A stretch of 64,000 nt of DNA from Batkoa obscura (Eukaryota; Entomophthoromycota; Entomophthoromycetes; Entomophthorales; Batkoaceae): positions 124,001 to 188,000 of the forward strand of contig JASVEC010000002.1 of the NCBI GenBank assembly GCA_030770535.1, read 5' to 3'. The notes under the pieces are model-generated. The model was not told where the DNA came from, made no database searches, and worked only from the letters and a program-made list of their open reading frames with translations. Each line of letters opens with the position of its first letter. Positions within the stretch are counted from its first letter, which is position 1. Below are positions 48,496-61,357 of this stretch, in pieces. Position numbers and translations under genes: made by a program.

Positions 48496-50244
48496 ATGAT
48501 ATCTAAAAATCCGAGTTATCAACCATCAATTAATAAATTTTCTATTGATAGTAAATTATCTCATATCCCTTGTTTCAATTGTCGACGAGCTAAAAGGAAA
48601 TGTAGCCGGAGTCTACCCAATTGTGGTAGATGTTTATTAAAAGGGTTAAGTTGTTGCTATCAAGATGATAAACTGAAGAAAGAAGGTGATGTAAGCAGTG
48701 GAGAATTGTTAAGTTTTAAACAGTATCAAAATAGAGAAGGCGTGAAGGATATAGAGAGAAGGAAGAGTGAAGATAGATATAAGAGTTATCAGTTTAAAGT
48801 TGAACAAGTAACATTAAGTTCAAAGAATAATATGGAAAGTTGGAAACCAGTCAATTTACTCAAAAAGATACTATGTAAGTCGAAAATTGATAGGAATGAA
48901 CGATTATTTATTAAAAGGGATGGAGATATTGAATATTATGGTTCAAATATTTTTGGAAATATTATTACTATATTTCATACATTAAAAAAAGGAGATAGTA
49001 AAGTATTAAATAAAATTAATTTAATTAGTAGTAGAACCAATTTAATTCAACCATATAGACAATTAATTATGGATCGAGAGTATCTCATTAATGAAGCTAT
49101 TGAAGCTTATTTTGAACATTATAATCCTTATTTAAATTATATGGATGAAACTATATTTAATAAAGATGCTAACTCTTTATTGAAAAATGTTGTAACTATT
49201 ATTGGATTAAGATATTTAAATCAGGGACAAATAGATCAAGATATTGCGAAATGGTTAGGTCAACAAATTCAACAAGAATTAAAAATTCAATTTTATAAAC
49301 CATCTTTATCTTTAGTAATTACATTAACACTAGTATCGCAATTTATTGGTATACCAGGACTATTCAAAGCAGCCTATCTATTTACTGGAGTAGCTAGTAG
49401 AATGGCCCAAAATTTAGGGTTACATCAATTGCCTAAAAATCATTCAAAGTTGTCAAAAGATTATTTAAGAATGCGATATTCAACTTGGCAAATGTGTTGG
49501 TTCAATGAAAAAATGCATGCTTTATTATTAAATCGACCGACTATTATTACAGATAATTTACCTTCTTTTTCATTTCAAGGACCAGATCCTTTACCTCTAC
49601 TCAGTTCTCCAGGTACTAAAACGGAGCACAAATTAGCAAGAAATGCTATATCATTAATTTATTATATCAATTTAATTAAATTAGGGACCTTAATTGGCTT
49701 ATACTTTGCATGTGTTAAAGTTCATTTCCCAGCTAATCCAGAAAAAGCCCCACATCTTTGTTTGATTATGTTAAAAAGAATGTCGGATTGGTATCGAGAT
49801 TTAGTTTATTCTATGAAAAATATATGGGATCAACAGCCGCTTTGGGTTTATGATTTATCTCAACATTTTTCAAGTTATAGTTTAATATTATATCATTGTA
49901 TAAGGTTACATTTGTTAAATTATTTTTTAAAATCAGAAGATATATTAAAAAAATATGATTTCATTAAAGAGATTATATATTCTTCGACAAGTATTATTCT
50001 AATTGCTGAGAAATTAAAAGAGGCATATTTTCAAAATGGGACTACTAATAGATTCTTTTGCTTATGTTGTGCTATATTAAGTTTGAATTACTTGTGTCAA
50101 AGTAAAGAGAAAGAGGTCGTAGAGCAATGTCAACCTCTTTTGATTAAAGCAATTAGGATTTTATATAATGCTAGGTTTAAGTTCCCTATTGTCGAAGATT
50201 TCTTTTATTTGATCCCAGAGATAGTAAATATGAAAGCTAACTAA
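48496..50244 (+). CDS. Zn2Cys6 (zinc-cluster) fungal transcription factor
   Basis: Single exon, 582 aa. The binuclear zinc cluster is at residues 26-53 (C26, C29, C36, C43, C46, C53; spacing 2-6-6-2-6), rich in Arg/Lys between the first Cys pairs (CFNCRRAKRKCSR) as in DNA-binding Gal4-type clusters. The fungal regulatory middle domain follows from about residue 195 (EAYFEHYNPYLNYMDETIF...) through SRMAQNLGLHQLPK and RMRYSTWQMCWFNEKMHALLLNRP. It acts in the nucleus. The target genes are unknown; the neighbouring acyl-CoA-ligase-like gene is a candidate only by position. The start codon is the first ATG and leaves 25 residues before the cluster. Confidence 0.9.
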   Translation: MISKNPSYQPSINKFSIDSKLSHIPCFNCRRAKRKCSRSLPNCGRCLLKGLSCCYQDDKLKKEGDVSSGELLSFKQYQNREGVKDIERRKSEDRYKSYQFKVEQVTLSSKNNMESWKPVNLLKKILCKSKIDRNERLFIKRDGDIEYYGSNIFGNIITIFHTLKKGDSKVLNKINLISSRTNLIQPYRQLIMDREYLINEAIEAYFEHYNPYLNYMDETIFNKDANSLLKNVVTIIGLRYLNQGQIDQDIAKWLGQQIQQELKIQFYKPSLSLVITLTLVSQFIGIPGLFKAAYLFTGVASRMAQNLGLHQLPKNHSKLSKDYLRMRYSTWQMCWFNEKMHALLLNRPTIITDNLPSFSFQGPDPLPLLSSPGTKTEHKLARNAISLIYYINLIKLGTLIGLYFACVKVHFPANPEKAPHLCLIMLKRMSDWYRDLVYSMKNIWDQQPLWVYDLSQHFSSYSLILYHCIRLHLLNYFLKSEDILKKYDFIKEIIYSSTSIILIAEKLKEAYFQNGTTNRFFCLCCAILSLNYLCQSKEKEVVEQCQPLLIKAIRILYNARFKFPIVEDFFYLIPEIVNMKAN

Positions 50245-51178
50245 ATGTATTGGGATGAAGGGAAGAAGAGATTATTTATTAACATGTTTATTGAAAGTGA
50301 AGAGTAACAATCGTTGAAGTTATTACCAGTGTATTATACTCAACTAAATGATTCTTTTAATTTAGTAATAGTTACGTGATATTATATATATTTAGAATAA
50401 TAAATTATTATTTTCATTGAGATATTATTTATTTAATATAGATGAAAGTTATTTATTTAAAAGGATAGAAAGTTGTTTTTTTATAAAAGTTTATACTATA
50501 TCACATATCATATATTACATATTGATAATCTATGGTAAGACTATATAATAATATTAAATAGAGGTAGTTTTTTGTACAATTTGACATTATAACAAAAGTG
50601 GTAAAAATACTAAATTCTTCTTAAATTGTCTATAAATGGTTTAATTTCAAAATCTATGCTTTTATTCATTGTTTAATTCTTTGATTCATTGAATTAATCA
50701 ATCAGTTATCTATTGATAGTATTTTATCCGATCAGTTGACTTTTTATTACCGCCTTCTTTTTATAATTCACCTCTTTTTGCTATATCTTATTTATGCTAT
50801 TCTATTTAGATACAATAATATACTAGATACCTGTATTTTATATATCAAATAAAACACAGTGAATAAACACAAACAAGTATTCAACTTATAAATGAAATAT
50901 TCACAGCATTTTTTACAAATATAACCTTACATCAATTAACTCTAGATAGCCAATCAAAATCAAATTTTTAATAATCAAAAGAATATATTTTCCATTTAGA
51001 TGTCTCATGACAACGCCATTCACCTATCAACTGAATATTTTTATATGCACTTCAAGTCACATTTTATGCTTACAAGACAATAAAAAAGTAAAATAAAACC
51101 TCGTATTTTGAAAACTATATAAACGCTAATGAAAACCAGCATTTGATTTAATTTTGTTCAACTCCAAAAAAAATAAAA
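50245..51178. other. AT-rich intergenic DNA
   Basis: About 0.9 kb without a gene. It contains the promoter of the ligase gene; AAAACTATATAAACGC near 51110-51126 is a plausible TATA box about 60 bp from the start codon. Confidence 0.45.
51111..51126 (+). promoter_or_regulatory. Possible TATA box of the 4CL-like gene
   Basis: ACTATATAAACG lies about 60 bp upstream of the start codon at 51179. The match to TATAWA is good, but there is no transcript evidence. Confidence 0.45.
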
Positions 51179-53178
51179 ATGTCCATTATCAAAGCCAAGG
51201 ATACAATTAGTATCCCAACTCATTTAAATTTAACAGATTTCATTTTCAATACTTCTAATGCTTATAATCCATGCTTTAAAAATTGGGATTTGAATGCGTT
51301 TATCGATAGTGAAAGCCAAGAAAGCATCTCCAATTTTGAAATGAGAAATTTGGTTCATGAATTAGCTTCTGGTTTAGTTCATCATTTTAAACTTCAAAGA
51401 GGGGATGTGTTACTTATCTTTGCTCCAAATCATATTCATTATGCTACTTTACTTTTAGCCGCAACGAGTATTGGTAAGTGGTGTTTTTTATTTTTATTTT
51501 TATTTAATTTTTATTTAATTCCCAGGTGTTATTGTTACCACTACCAACCCCAATTATACTGACAGTGAATTAGTCCATCAATTAGAACATTCTAATGCTA
51601 AACTTATTTTCACTGTGCCAGAACAAATGAGTATTGTAAGTAAAGCCCTAAGTAAACTAAAACATGAAATTCAAGTAGCTAGTATCGAAAAAGAAGGCTT
51701 CAAGACAAAACATACTGCCGTAATTGGCTTAAACCAATTAAAAGCCAAAAAGGAATACTCGAAATTAATATTTAAAGATCAAGAAGAAATTAAGTCCACT
51801 CCAGCTATGATTGTTTATTCTTCAGGAACTACTGGGCTACCTAAGGGTGTAGTTTTAACTCACTATAATTTGATTTCTAATGTATTACAAACGGAGTCTT
51901 TGTCCAGAGGTGCTCATGCTACTGGTAGAGTTACAATAGGTGTGTTACCTTATTATCATTGCTATGGTATTGTTACTTTATTGTTAGTTGGAGTACATAA
52001 TCATATGATTACGGTTAATGTTAAGAAATTTAATTTCGTTAAGGTAAGAGAGAATAATAAGATTTTATTTATTGTATTTAAGTTTTTTTAGCTATTAGAG
52101 TCTGTTCAAAAATTCAAAATTGAAACTATGTATTTAGCACCACCTATTATTTTGGGATTGGCTAAAGTAAGTTTTATTATTATTACTATTATTTTGTTAA
52201 TCTAATTGTTAATCTATTTTTTAGAGTCCAGAAGTCACTAAATATGACCTTAGTAGTTTGAAAGCAATTGTAAGTGGAGCAGCTCCACTATCAATTGATA
52301 CCGCTAAGTTGGCTAAAAAAAGATTAAATGTTCATATTGGCCAGGGTTATGGTGAGAATAACAATATGTTTTATATTGAGTAATTAATAATAATGTTCAA
52401 TTTCTAAAAGGTATGTCTGAATTAACTCCTGTGACCTCATTATTACCTCTATCTAGTGATAACATGAGTTCCGCTGGGTTATTATGTCCTAATATAGAAG
52501 CTAAAATTATCGATGCAGATAATGGTAATTTATTAAATGTGGGAGAAAGAGGTGAATTATGGGTTAAAGGTCCTAATGTTATGTTGGTAAGTCTACAATA
52601 ATTATCATAATAACTTATATAGAATTGATTCAAATTATTTATTTCATATTTTTTAGGGTTATTTAAATAATCCAAAAGCTACAAAACAAACGATTGCTGC
52701 AGATGGGTTTTTAAGAACTGGTGATGTAGGGCATTTTGATAAAGATGGCTATTTATATATCACCGATAGGATTAAGGAATTGATTAAAGTAAATTTTGTT
52801 TTATGCAGTCATATTATAATACTTATACTAACCCATCCTTCTTAGTACAAAGGCAATCAAGTAGCCCCAGCAGAATTAGAAGATATCCTACTATCTCATT
52901 CCAAGGTCCTTGACTGCTGTGTGATTGGTATCCCTAATGAAGAAGCTGGAGAATTACCCAAAGCATATATCGTATTGTCAGAAACCGATGCAAAAAAAAT
53001 TGAATTGGAAGTGAATGAAATTCGTAAATTTACTCATCAAAAATTAGCTCCTTACAAATATTTGCGTGGTGGTATTGAGGTTATTGGGGAAATTCCAAAG
53101 TCACCAGCGGGTAAGATTTTAAGGAGAGTATTGAGGGATATGCACTTGAAAAAGCATGGTAAGAATGGCAAGCTTTAA
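51179..53178 (+). CDS. AMP-dependent acyl-CoA ligase, 4-coumarate:CoA-ligase-like
   Basis: Seven exons: 51179-51473, 51526-52043, 52092-52166, 52225-52351, 52411-52586, 52657-52788 and 52846-53178. They give 551 aa. Adenylate-forming motifs are all present: P-loop [45 protein letters not shown], the hinge IKELIKYKGNQV and the catalytic Lys in [10 protein letters not shown]. It activates a carboxylic acid with ATP and joins it to CoA. The substrate could be a hydroxycinnamate, a medium-chain fatty acid or a related acid. The C-terminus is GKL, only a weak match to a peroxisomal PTS1 signal, so peroxisomal location is possible but not shown. Confidence 0.92.
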
Positions 53179-53914
53179 TCAAGAGAAAGAGGGAGCAAAT
53201 GGAGAGTTTTTTTTATTAATAAAGAGATATGAGTTAATTCTAATTGGTTTTTTTGAAGAAGCTGGTTATTTATAGTTTTGATATTTGAACTAGCTGTGAT
53301 TAAACTTTTTTATAGATGGCCTTTTAATAGTGTTATATAAACGTTCGAAGTTTCAATTTATTGCCTTAGTAGTATTTAGCTTATAATAAAACTTAAATAA
53401 CAAAATTAATTAGGGTTAGGTAATAATCGAAACTTAGTAAATCACGCTCTGTCATATAGTTGGTTTATTGTAAACTTTATATTTCTAGTCAGCAATAAAA
53501 TACTCTTCATTTTCATATTCTTGAGTATCTTTTTGATAAGACAAACTCAGAAACTTTTATATATCGCTTCCACCAATGCATCCTCTCTGCTTCACCTTAA
53601 CCTAATATCTCCTCCTACTTCTTCCCTCAGTACATAACTCCAACTATTGCTGGCATTTATACCTTAGAATTATGATTTAAGGGTTTTTGCTTACTTCTAT
53701 CCTCTATATATAACTAACTGCGTCTCAACATTCATCTTAATACCTTATTTTTTAAAAGACTTTTAACTCCATTTTCACATCTCTTTATTAAAATTAAGTT
53801 TTGTTTTAGAAACGCCAGAGGTTTAGATTTAAGTTGTACTTACAATTGTAAATATTATATAAATTTCAAATAATTTTAGATGAAATGGAAATACAAAAGC
53901 TTTATTTATTCTAC
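53179..53914. other. AT-rich intergenic DNA
   Basis: No gene seen between the ligase gene and transposon B. Confidence 0.4.
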
Positions 53915-55543
53915 ATTGTGAATGTCTGAATTAGTTTATTTTATCCGGTTTTTAAATGTTTTGTATTCTAAATACTTCACTTAAAATTCTATAAAATCAC
54001 ATCTTTTATTAAAACAAAAGTACCCGGACATAGTTCTAAATCATTCTATTATAGTTCATACTGAAGTTAGTTGAATTTTTACTAGATCTTAAATACGCGT
54101 TCTTATAAAGCTTTATTGAGAAATATTTATTATCAACTGCTTTATAACCAACATTGTAGATTTATTATCAAATAAATAAACTATTTTAATGCTATAATTA
54201 CATTATTAATATATTGCCAAGTTAATAAATAGCTGCATGGGAGGGAGTGGTCAGCCCCAAAACTATAATTAACCATCCCTATATAGTACAAGTAATAATC
54301 ATTTTTACATATTATTACAATTACTTGTTCTTTGACCACTTATTAACTTAGCTATTAATAACTTAAGTAATCTTAACATTTAACAATCTATTTCTATCAT
54401 TCAACAAACTACTTACTTGCTTAGTAAATATCGAAATTTTTAAATTCTCTGTTATCTTCGTAAGGTAAGCTGAGATCGATCTTTTAATTTTTCTGTTTTC
54501 TATAGACTCTATAACTTTAATTGGGACTATATCGCTTTTTTTTGATGTATCAGATACTGGATAACAATGTAGTTTATTGTTATGTTTAATAAAGTGTAAA
54601 TACTTCTTAATGTCCTGCATCTCTATTATTCTTTTTGTATTTTTGTTTCTTTTATACTTTTTAAAAATTATATCTGTTTTCCCATTATTAACAGTCGAGT
54701 TATTAATTTTATTATGCTCACAAATAAAAGCCTCAAATCTTGAAATTAATTGATTGATATCTTCTATTTTACCTAACGCTTCAAAACTACTTTTCCATTT
54801 TGAAAGGTTTCCAAAATGTCCATCAACTATACTTTTTCCATGATGCTCAGCAAAAAAATTAAGATTAACATTCAAACTACTATTTATTTTATGAATTTCT
54901 TTAAACATATAGTGTAGAAACTCTTGGGATCTAAAATGATTTCTTGTATCTGCCCATATATTAATTTTTGTAAACTTTTTAAATAGAAGCTCTGTAGAGA
55001 TTAAATTGATTAAACAATCTCCTGCATATGCTGAATCATGATTCAATATTTCAGATAAATAATCAAAGTAAACTTTGCCTATTGTTTTATCATCTTTTAA
55101 GTATAATACACCAAAGCCTAATACTGATATAGCTTGTTTATTATAATGATCTAGATTTATTGAATCTGGTCTTGTCCCTATTTCCATATTTTGTTTAAAA
55201 TCTAAAATCATTATACAACTTTTGTTATTTAATTTTTTAATAGTTTCATTAAATGTGTTTTTTTGAGTATCAACACAGAATTTATGTAATTTGTATAATT
55301 TTTCTTCTTCGTTGAAAACTTCTTCTATCTCTGCTTTGTTTTTTGCTGTATTTATTTTATTTTCAAATAACTTTTTTCTAACTGTATACTGGGTACATAT
55401 ATTACATAGATCCGTTTTTCTTGCTGGATTTTTAAAATTACTTGCTATATATTTAAAAAACATTGACCTAGCTACTGCTTTATCTCTTAGATCATTCAAA
55501 TATTTACTATATATCATTCTTCTACTTTTGTTTGATATATATA
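53915..55543 (-). mobile_element. DNA transposon copy B, 3' two thirds only
   Basis: It matches copy A from its 3' terminus (degenerate near 53915; CTGAATTAG still readable) to about codon 180 of the transposase. There copy C begins, within a run of TA (TTTGATATATA, TA, TGGGGCTG). The 5' part of B is missing and does not reappear beyond copy C, so insertion of C was followed or accompanied by loss of the rest. Confidence 0.85.
54363..55517 (-). pseudogene. Transposase of copy B, residues ~184-567
   Basis: The open 384-aa C-terminal part includes the Cys cluster, both Asp motifs and AEHHGKSIVDGHFG. WADTRNHF replaces WADTGNHF of copy A, a change shared with copy C. It lacks the N-terminal third, so it is not a complete enzyme, though the catalytic core is whole. 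Confidence 0.85.
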
Positions 55544-57989
55544 TGGGGCTGTCCTAATTGGTTTCAGAGTTTACTTAGAAATTAATCCAAATTTTAAATT
55601 TTTAAATTTGTGTCTAATGTGACGGTTAAATCTAAAAAGCCTAAAATTAAATCTCTCTACTTAAAACTTATTTTAATTGTTTCCTTTTCTTAAATAGCTA
55701 ACTTTACTAATTATATATTTTATATTAGTTCTGTTAGATATTTAACAGATATATAATATATAGCTATATGATTATATAATTATATAAATACAGTTATTTG
55801 ACTTTATTTTTTGTTGAAATAGAAATAAAAATAAAATGCAAACTTTCATAACTAAACTTCGAAATGGAATTTTTGAAAACTTCAATACAATAGGGAGGAG
55901 TACACAATATAAACATTGTAATTCATTTACATCAATTTTAAAAGCTACTTATAACAACCCAAGGTTTATGGAATTTTATAATAAAACAAAACAAAGAAAA
56001 GATATATTATCAAAGTTTACTATCGATAATAATAAACTTAATCAAGTAATGTATAAAATTAGTGCTTTAAGGGAAACAGGAAACAAAAATCAGCGAGTAG
56101 TGTTGTTATCAACTATAGCTTCAGTATATTATTTTGATAAATGTAAAAGTTTTGGGTTTAATATAAATAGAAATCAATATGATTATTCAAAAACAAGTAA
56201 TAATAATAAAATATTGACATTAAAACCTATTATTAAAAATACAAAAAAAATTAAAGGTAAGCAAACTGAAACTATTATACAATATTTACTAAATGATTCA
56301 ACTATTTCATCAAGACTTAATAAAAAAAATAATGATAGTAAATATTCATCAGATAATATATATATCAAACAAAAGTAGAAGAATGATATATAGTAAATAT
56401 TTGAATGATCTAAGAGATAAAGCAGTAGCTAGGTCAATGTTTTTTAAATATATAGCAAGTAATTTTAAAAATCCAGCAAGAAAAACGGATCTATGTAATA
56501 TATGTACCCAGTATACAGTTAGAAAAAAGTTATTTGAAAATAAAATAAATACAGCAAAAAACAAAGCAGAGATAGAAGAAGTTTTCAACGAAGAAGAAAA
56601 ATTATACAAATTACATAAATTCTGTGTTGATACTCAAAAAAACACATTTAATGAAACTATTAAAAAATTAAATAACAAAAGTTGTATAATGATTTTAGAT
56701 TTTAAACAAAATATGGAAATAGGGACAAGACCAGATTCAATAAATCTAGATCATTATAATAAACAAGCTATATCAGTATTAGGCTTTGGTGTATTATACT
56801 TAAAAGATGATAAAACAATAGGCAAAGTTTACTTTGATTATTTATCTGAAATATTGAATCATGATTCAGCATATGCAGGAGATTGTTTAATCAATTTAAT
56901 CTCTACAGAGCTTCTATTTAAAAAGTTTACAAAAATTAATATATGGGCAGATACAAGAAATCATTTTAGATCCCAAGAGTTTCTACACTATATGTTTAAA
57001 GAAATTCATAAAATAAATAGTAGTTTGAATGTTAATCTTAATTTTTTTGCTGAGCATCATGGAAAAAGTATAGTTGATGGACATTTTGGAAACCTTTCAA
57101 AATGGAAAAGTAGTTTTGAAGCGTTAGGTAAAATAGAAGATATCAATCAATTAATTTCAAGATTTGAGGCTTTTATTTGTGAGCATAATAAAATTAATAA
57201 CTCGACTGTTAATAATGGGAAAACAGATATAATTTTTAAAAAGTATAAAAGAAACAAAAATACAAAAAGAATAATAGAGATGCAGGACATTAAGAAGTAT
57301 TTACACTTTATTAAACATAACAATAAACTACATTGTTATCCAGTATCTGATACATCAAAAAAAAGCGATATAGTCCCAATTAAAGTTATAGAGTCTATAG
57401 AAAACAGAAAAATTAAAAGATCGATCTCAGCTTATCTTACGAAAACAACAGAGTATTTAAAAATTTTTCATATTTACTAAGCAAGTAAGTAGTTTGTTGA
57501 ATGATAGAAATAGATTGTTAAATGTTAAGATTACTTAAGTTATTAATAGCTAAGTTAATAAGTGGTCAAAGAACAAGTAACTGTAATAATATGTAAAAAT
57601 GATTATTACTTGTACTATATAGGGATGGTTAATTATAGTTTTGGGGCTAACCGCTCCTTCCTATGCAGCTATTTATTAACTTGGCAATATATTAATAATG
57701 TAATTGTAACATTAAAATAGTTTATTTATTTGATAATAAATCTACAATGTTGGTTATAAAGCAGTTGATAATAAATATTTCTCAATAAAGCTTTATAAGA
57801 ACGCGTATTTAAGATCTAGTAAAAATTCAGCTAACTTCAGTATGAACTATAATAGAATGATTTAAAACTGTGCTTGGGTACTTTTGTTTTAATAAAAGAT
57901 TTGATTTTATATAATTTTAAGCGAAGTTTTTAAAACATAAAATTTTTCAAAAATTGGATAAAATAATGAAACTAATTCAGACAACCCCA
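55544..57989 (+). mobile_element. DNA transposon copy C, full length
   Basis: 2446 bp from TGGGGCTGTCCTAATTGG to CAGACAACCCCA, TA on both sides, inserted into copy B head to head. It is extremely close to B in the shared part. The transposase gene is split by a 2-bp loss in an AT repeat and altered at its 3' end. The right-hand TA is shared with an M1 element that begins at 57992. Confidence 0.88.
55836..57480 (+). pseudogene. Transposase of copy C, two overlapping frames
   Basis: The first frame 55836-56378 gives residues 1-177. The second, from 56293, carries on from residue 180 to near the end. The frames part within TATATATATC, where copies A and D have two more bases. The C-terminus also departs from copies A and B after ISAYLTK. 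The catalytic motifs are intact in the second frame. Confidence 0.85.
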
Positions 57990-57991
57990 TA

Positions 57992-58090
57992 TGGGGAGGT
58001 TTTTTTTGGCTTCATCACTTTTTCCATCTTTTAAGCGCTATTTGAGTAGAAAAATCGTTAGTAAAACTCTTAAACAAAAATATATCCCCA
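57992..58090 (+). mobile_element. M1 MITE copy 19, abutting transposon C
   Basis: 99 bp. CCCCATATGGGG at the joint shows the end of C, a single TA, and the start of M1. Confidence 0.9.
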
Positions 58091-58295
58091 TTTAATTTAA
58101 ATTTTATTTTATTCTAACATATAAAATATAGCTATTTAAAACAATAATTTATATAATACTATTAATATTTGTATTATTTTTCATTTATTGTATATTTACC
58201 AAATATTTAAGTTCTAAGTTTAAAATTTTTAAAGAGCTGAAATTAGAAAATGAGATTACATAATTCCGTTAAAATTTTTTAATCAGTAATCAACA

Positions 58296-59529
58296 TTATA
58301 AACTTTTCATAAACTTAGAATATTCAATAGGCGTTTTTCCATCTATTTCACTATTAATAGTAGTAGTGTCGTCTTTATAGCTACCGTTTTCAACATTACT
58401 TAAATTAAATACATCGTTATTGTAATCTAAAATAGCTTATTAGTTGAATTTTACTATATAAATATTTTTTACCTGTTTTAGTTGGTTCAACTTGTTTTTT
58501 AAAAGCTCTTAAATATACTGTTTTAAGAGCATGTTGCACGGTTGGATCACAAAAGAAAGCTATGAAATTAAGAGCACCCAACAAACCACCTGTAATATTG
58601 GCAAAAATTGATAATTCAGAAGATTCAATGTCTGAAAGATCATATGCTGACTGGCTTAATACGATTCCAAGATTACCGATGACCATACTTATTGGATAAA
58701 GTAAGCTGAATGTAAAATTATGTTAGTTTATGTTTACAAAGTCCAAACTAGTCTTACGTTCTTGAAGCAAGTAGTCGAATATTTTTTATAATTTCAGTTG
58801 AATTGCTAGCATCCATTGCTACTTGGTGCCCTTTTATTAAACCGATCCCACGATATAACTTTACTACAACAATAATGACAATTGTCAACAAATAGGCCAT
58901 ACAAAGAAGCATTACTAAGTTGCTGGCATAAAACTCAAACATTTTAGCATAATGCTCATCTTCCGTTGCAATAAAACACTTATTAAATTTACTATAGCCA
59001 AGGGATCCGTTTGCTATATTAACATTGATTAGCACAAATTCTAAAAAAAAGCAATGTCATACCAAGTAAAGGAATGGTAATCAAAAGAGAAAGCAAAATA
59101 GAGCCAATCCAATACCCAGCTTCGATTTTCTTAGTTACGTTAATCCCATGAATAAATACTAATTGTAAATTAAGTCCAATAGCAACATTAAGAAAAGCAT
59201 AAAATATTGGGAAGGTCAATGATTGGAAAGCAATGAAAGTACATAAAGGGTTTCCTTCCTTATTATGTGCACGGGACCACAATGGAAAGGAATGTACCCA
59301 AATGTCGTAGCATGAAATAACGGTTTGTAGTCTAAGGGTTACTCTGTCCACCAATTTATGATCGTAAATTCCTATTAATTAAAATTAAAGAACTATATTA
59401 TGCTGATATTATTTTATTACTTAAAGTAAGCATAGTTACTACTACTATAGTTGCTAAAGCCAATGAGACCTTTGACATTTCTGGATAAACATATGTGTAC
59501 ACATATGTTGCGTAATCGGCTACGTTCAT
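58296..59529 (-). CDS. Seven-helix receptor (GPCR-like), five-exon family
   Basis: Exons 59421-59529, 59063-59371, 58758-59013, 58473-58705 and 58296-58426 join in frame to 345 aa. N-terminus MNVADYATYVYTYVYPEMS is outside, then TM1. IYDHKLVDRVTLRLQT lies after TM1, TM3 ends LNLQLVFIH, extracellular loop 2 holds FNKCFIATEDEHYAKM, TM6 has LLYPISM, and TM7 is followed by FFCDPTVQHALK. The third intracellular loop (KLYRGIGLIKGHQVAM...) and the Asp/Thr-rich tail ending FMKSL differ from the paralogue at 62.3 kb, while the rest is nearly identical. The exon 3 acceptor was chosen (TATAG at 59014-59018) because it restores alignment to the gene at 5 kb. Confidence 0.85.
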
Positions 59530-60297
59530 CTTAGTTTAGTAAATTATGATTTTCAGACAATATTTAAGCTATGTATGAAATGTTATGCTATATATATTAC
59601 CTTTGTATTTTTCTATCCCTTAAATCTTACATATGTATTTTATCTTGACATAAAATATCTATCTATTTGTTCCATAAAGCCTGATTTTAATAAATTTACA
59701 AAATAAAAAATGCACTATGAAATTTTTTGTCATGGGGTTTATTTTATATTTGATATATAGTTCCTCTAATCTATCTAAAATATAATTAAAGTATAGAATC
59801 TTTAATTAACAATAGTTAAAGTTTCTTAGCAAAACTGTATGTCTGCATTTGGTTATTTGATGGATTGTACAGAGATTCAACAATTTTATAAAATTTTATT
59901 TATACTACAATGGCTATTCAATAATTGCAACAATTTTATTTAACACAAAATATATCAAATTTCGGGAATAAGTATGCAAGTATTCTTCAGTTTTATCAAT
60001 ATAGTGTTTTATGTATTTTATATTAATAGGGTAAATACAAGAAGATATGGAACAATTATGTACTTAACTCTAATAACTAAGTATGACCTGTTTTTATGCG
60101 ACGCTATTAACCCATCTTACTATAGTAAAGTTATAGTATTTATTCCTTTTTGAGAATATTTACAAATTTGTGGCAGCAAATTTCTACTTTATTGTTTATT
60201 CTCTAACATAAAACCTAAGCTTCAACATGTATGGAAGGATTCAATAAAACAAGATATCAAAAATCAGATGACAGTTTTTTAATTTGGAAATTTTGAG
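59530..60297. other. Upstream region of the receptor gene
   Basis: AT-rich, no gene. Identity with the region upstream of the 63.5 kb paralogue ends about 20 bp before the start codon, so the two genes have different promoters. Confidence 0.5.
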
Positions 60298-60381
60298 TTT
60301 AGTACACAGGATATCCCAATTGGTTTCAGAATTTAATTAAAAATTAATTTAACTCTAAGTTTTTGAATTTGTCTTAGTATA

Positions 60382-60481
60382 TGGAGATGTATTTTTGTGT
60401 TTGAGAATTTCACTAACAAATTTTCCGCTCAAATGGCCCTTAAAAATAGAAAAAATAATGAAGTCAAAAAAAACATCCTCA
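60382..60481 (-). mobile_element. M1 MITE copy 20
   Basis: 100 bp in relic E, ends TGGAGATG / CATCCTCA, TA-flanked. Confidence 0.85.
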
Positions 60482-60734
60482 TATAATAAAATTAACAACT
60501 CAACTGTTAATAACAAGAAAACAGATATAAGTTCTAAAAAATACAAAAGAATCAAAAATATAAAAAAATAATAAAAATACAAAATACTAAAAAATACTTA
60601 TATTTTATTTAATGAATTATATTATTATCCAGCATTTAGTAGATTGAAAAGATGATATTATTATAATTGAAGTTATAAACTCTATAAAAAATTAAAAGAT
60701 TAAAAGATTAAAAGATTAAAAGATTAACCCCAAT

Positions 60735-61195
60735 ATAAAATCTGGTACTCAGTGGTTGGGGTCAAAAGCAGTCTTTGCTTAGTTGATTATACTGTAAATT
60801 GAAAGGTCTTAGTTTATGTGACTAAGATAGACTTGGATTATGAAGAATGGCATATAATAGGCTACAGACTATGTAAAACAAATAGAATAGACAATACTAA
60901 TGTAAAAACTATGCAAAATACTATTAAGAAAACTTAGTGGCTTTATTACATATTCGAGATATCAGGGAATAATTCAGTTAAAAAACCACAAGCTACTATG
61001 TTCTAGAGTCTCTTTTATACTTCAACAAATAGATATCAAAACAGGGAGATAGTATTCTTTGGAATGAAGTTACACATTTTTATAGCAAATCAAAATAAAA
61101 GGATTGAGATTGATTGTGTCTGAACTCGAGAACATAACAATTTAAGTGATTATCATGTTATAATCAATCATAGAGCTGACAAAGCGATATTTCAC
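60735..61195 (-). mobile_element. R2 repeat, copy 5 (reverse), in relic E
   Basis: About 460 bp, same orientation as copies 1 and 4. It separates plus-strand and minus-strand transposase remnants. Confidence 0.8.
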
Positions 61196-61258
61196 AGTTG
61201 ACAATAATGCTACTTGTTGTTTTTTATTTCCTGTTTCTGTTAGAGCATTAACTCTATA

Positions 61259-61357
61259 TGGGGATGTGTCTTTTTGTTTAAGAATTTTACTACAATCTTT
61301 CCACTCAAATAGCGCTTAAAAAATGGAAAAATAATGAAACTAAAAAAAACAACCCCA
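61259..61357 (-). mobile_element. M1 MITE copy 21
   Basis: 99 bp in relic E, ends TGGGGATG / CAACCCCA, TA-flanked. Confidence 0.88.

Noticed and set aside
52397-52675. 92-aa minus-strand frame in the ligase gene
   Set aside because: Antisense to exons 5 and 6 of the acyl-CoA ligase gene.
59014-59040. A 22-nt intron in the receptor gene (acceptor TTTTTTTTAG)
   Set aside because: It is in frame, but it is too short for this genome and adds residues absent from the 5 kb paralogue. The acceptor TATAG further on gives a normal ~49-nt intron and a better alignment.
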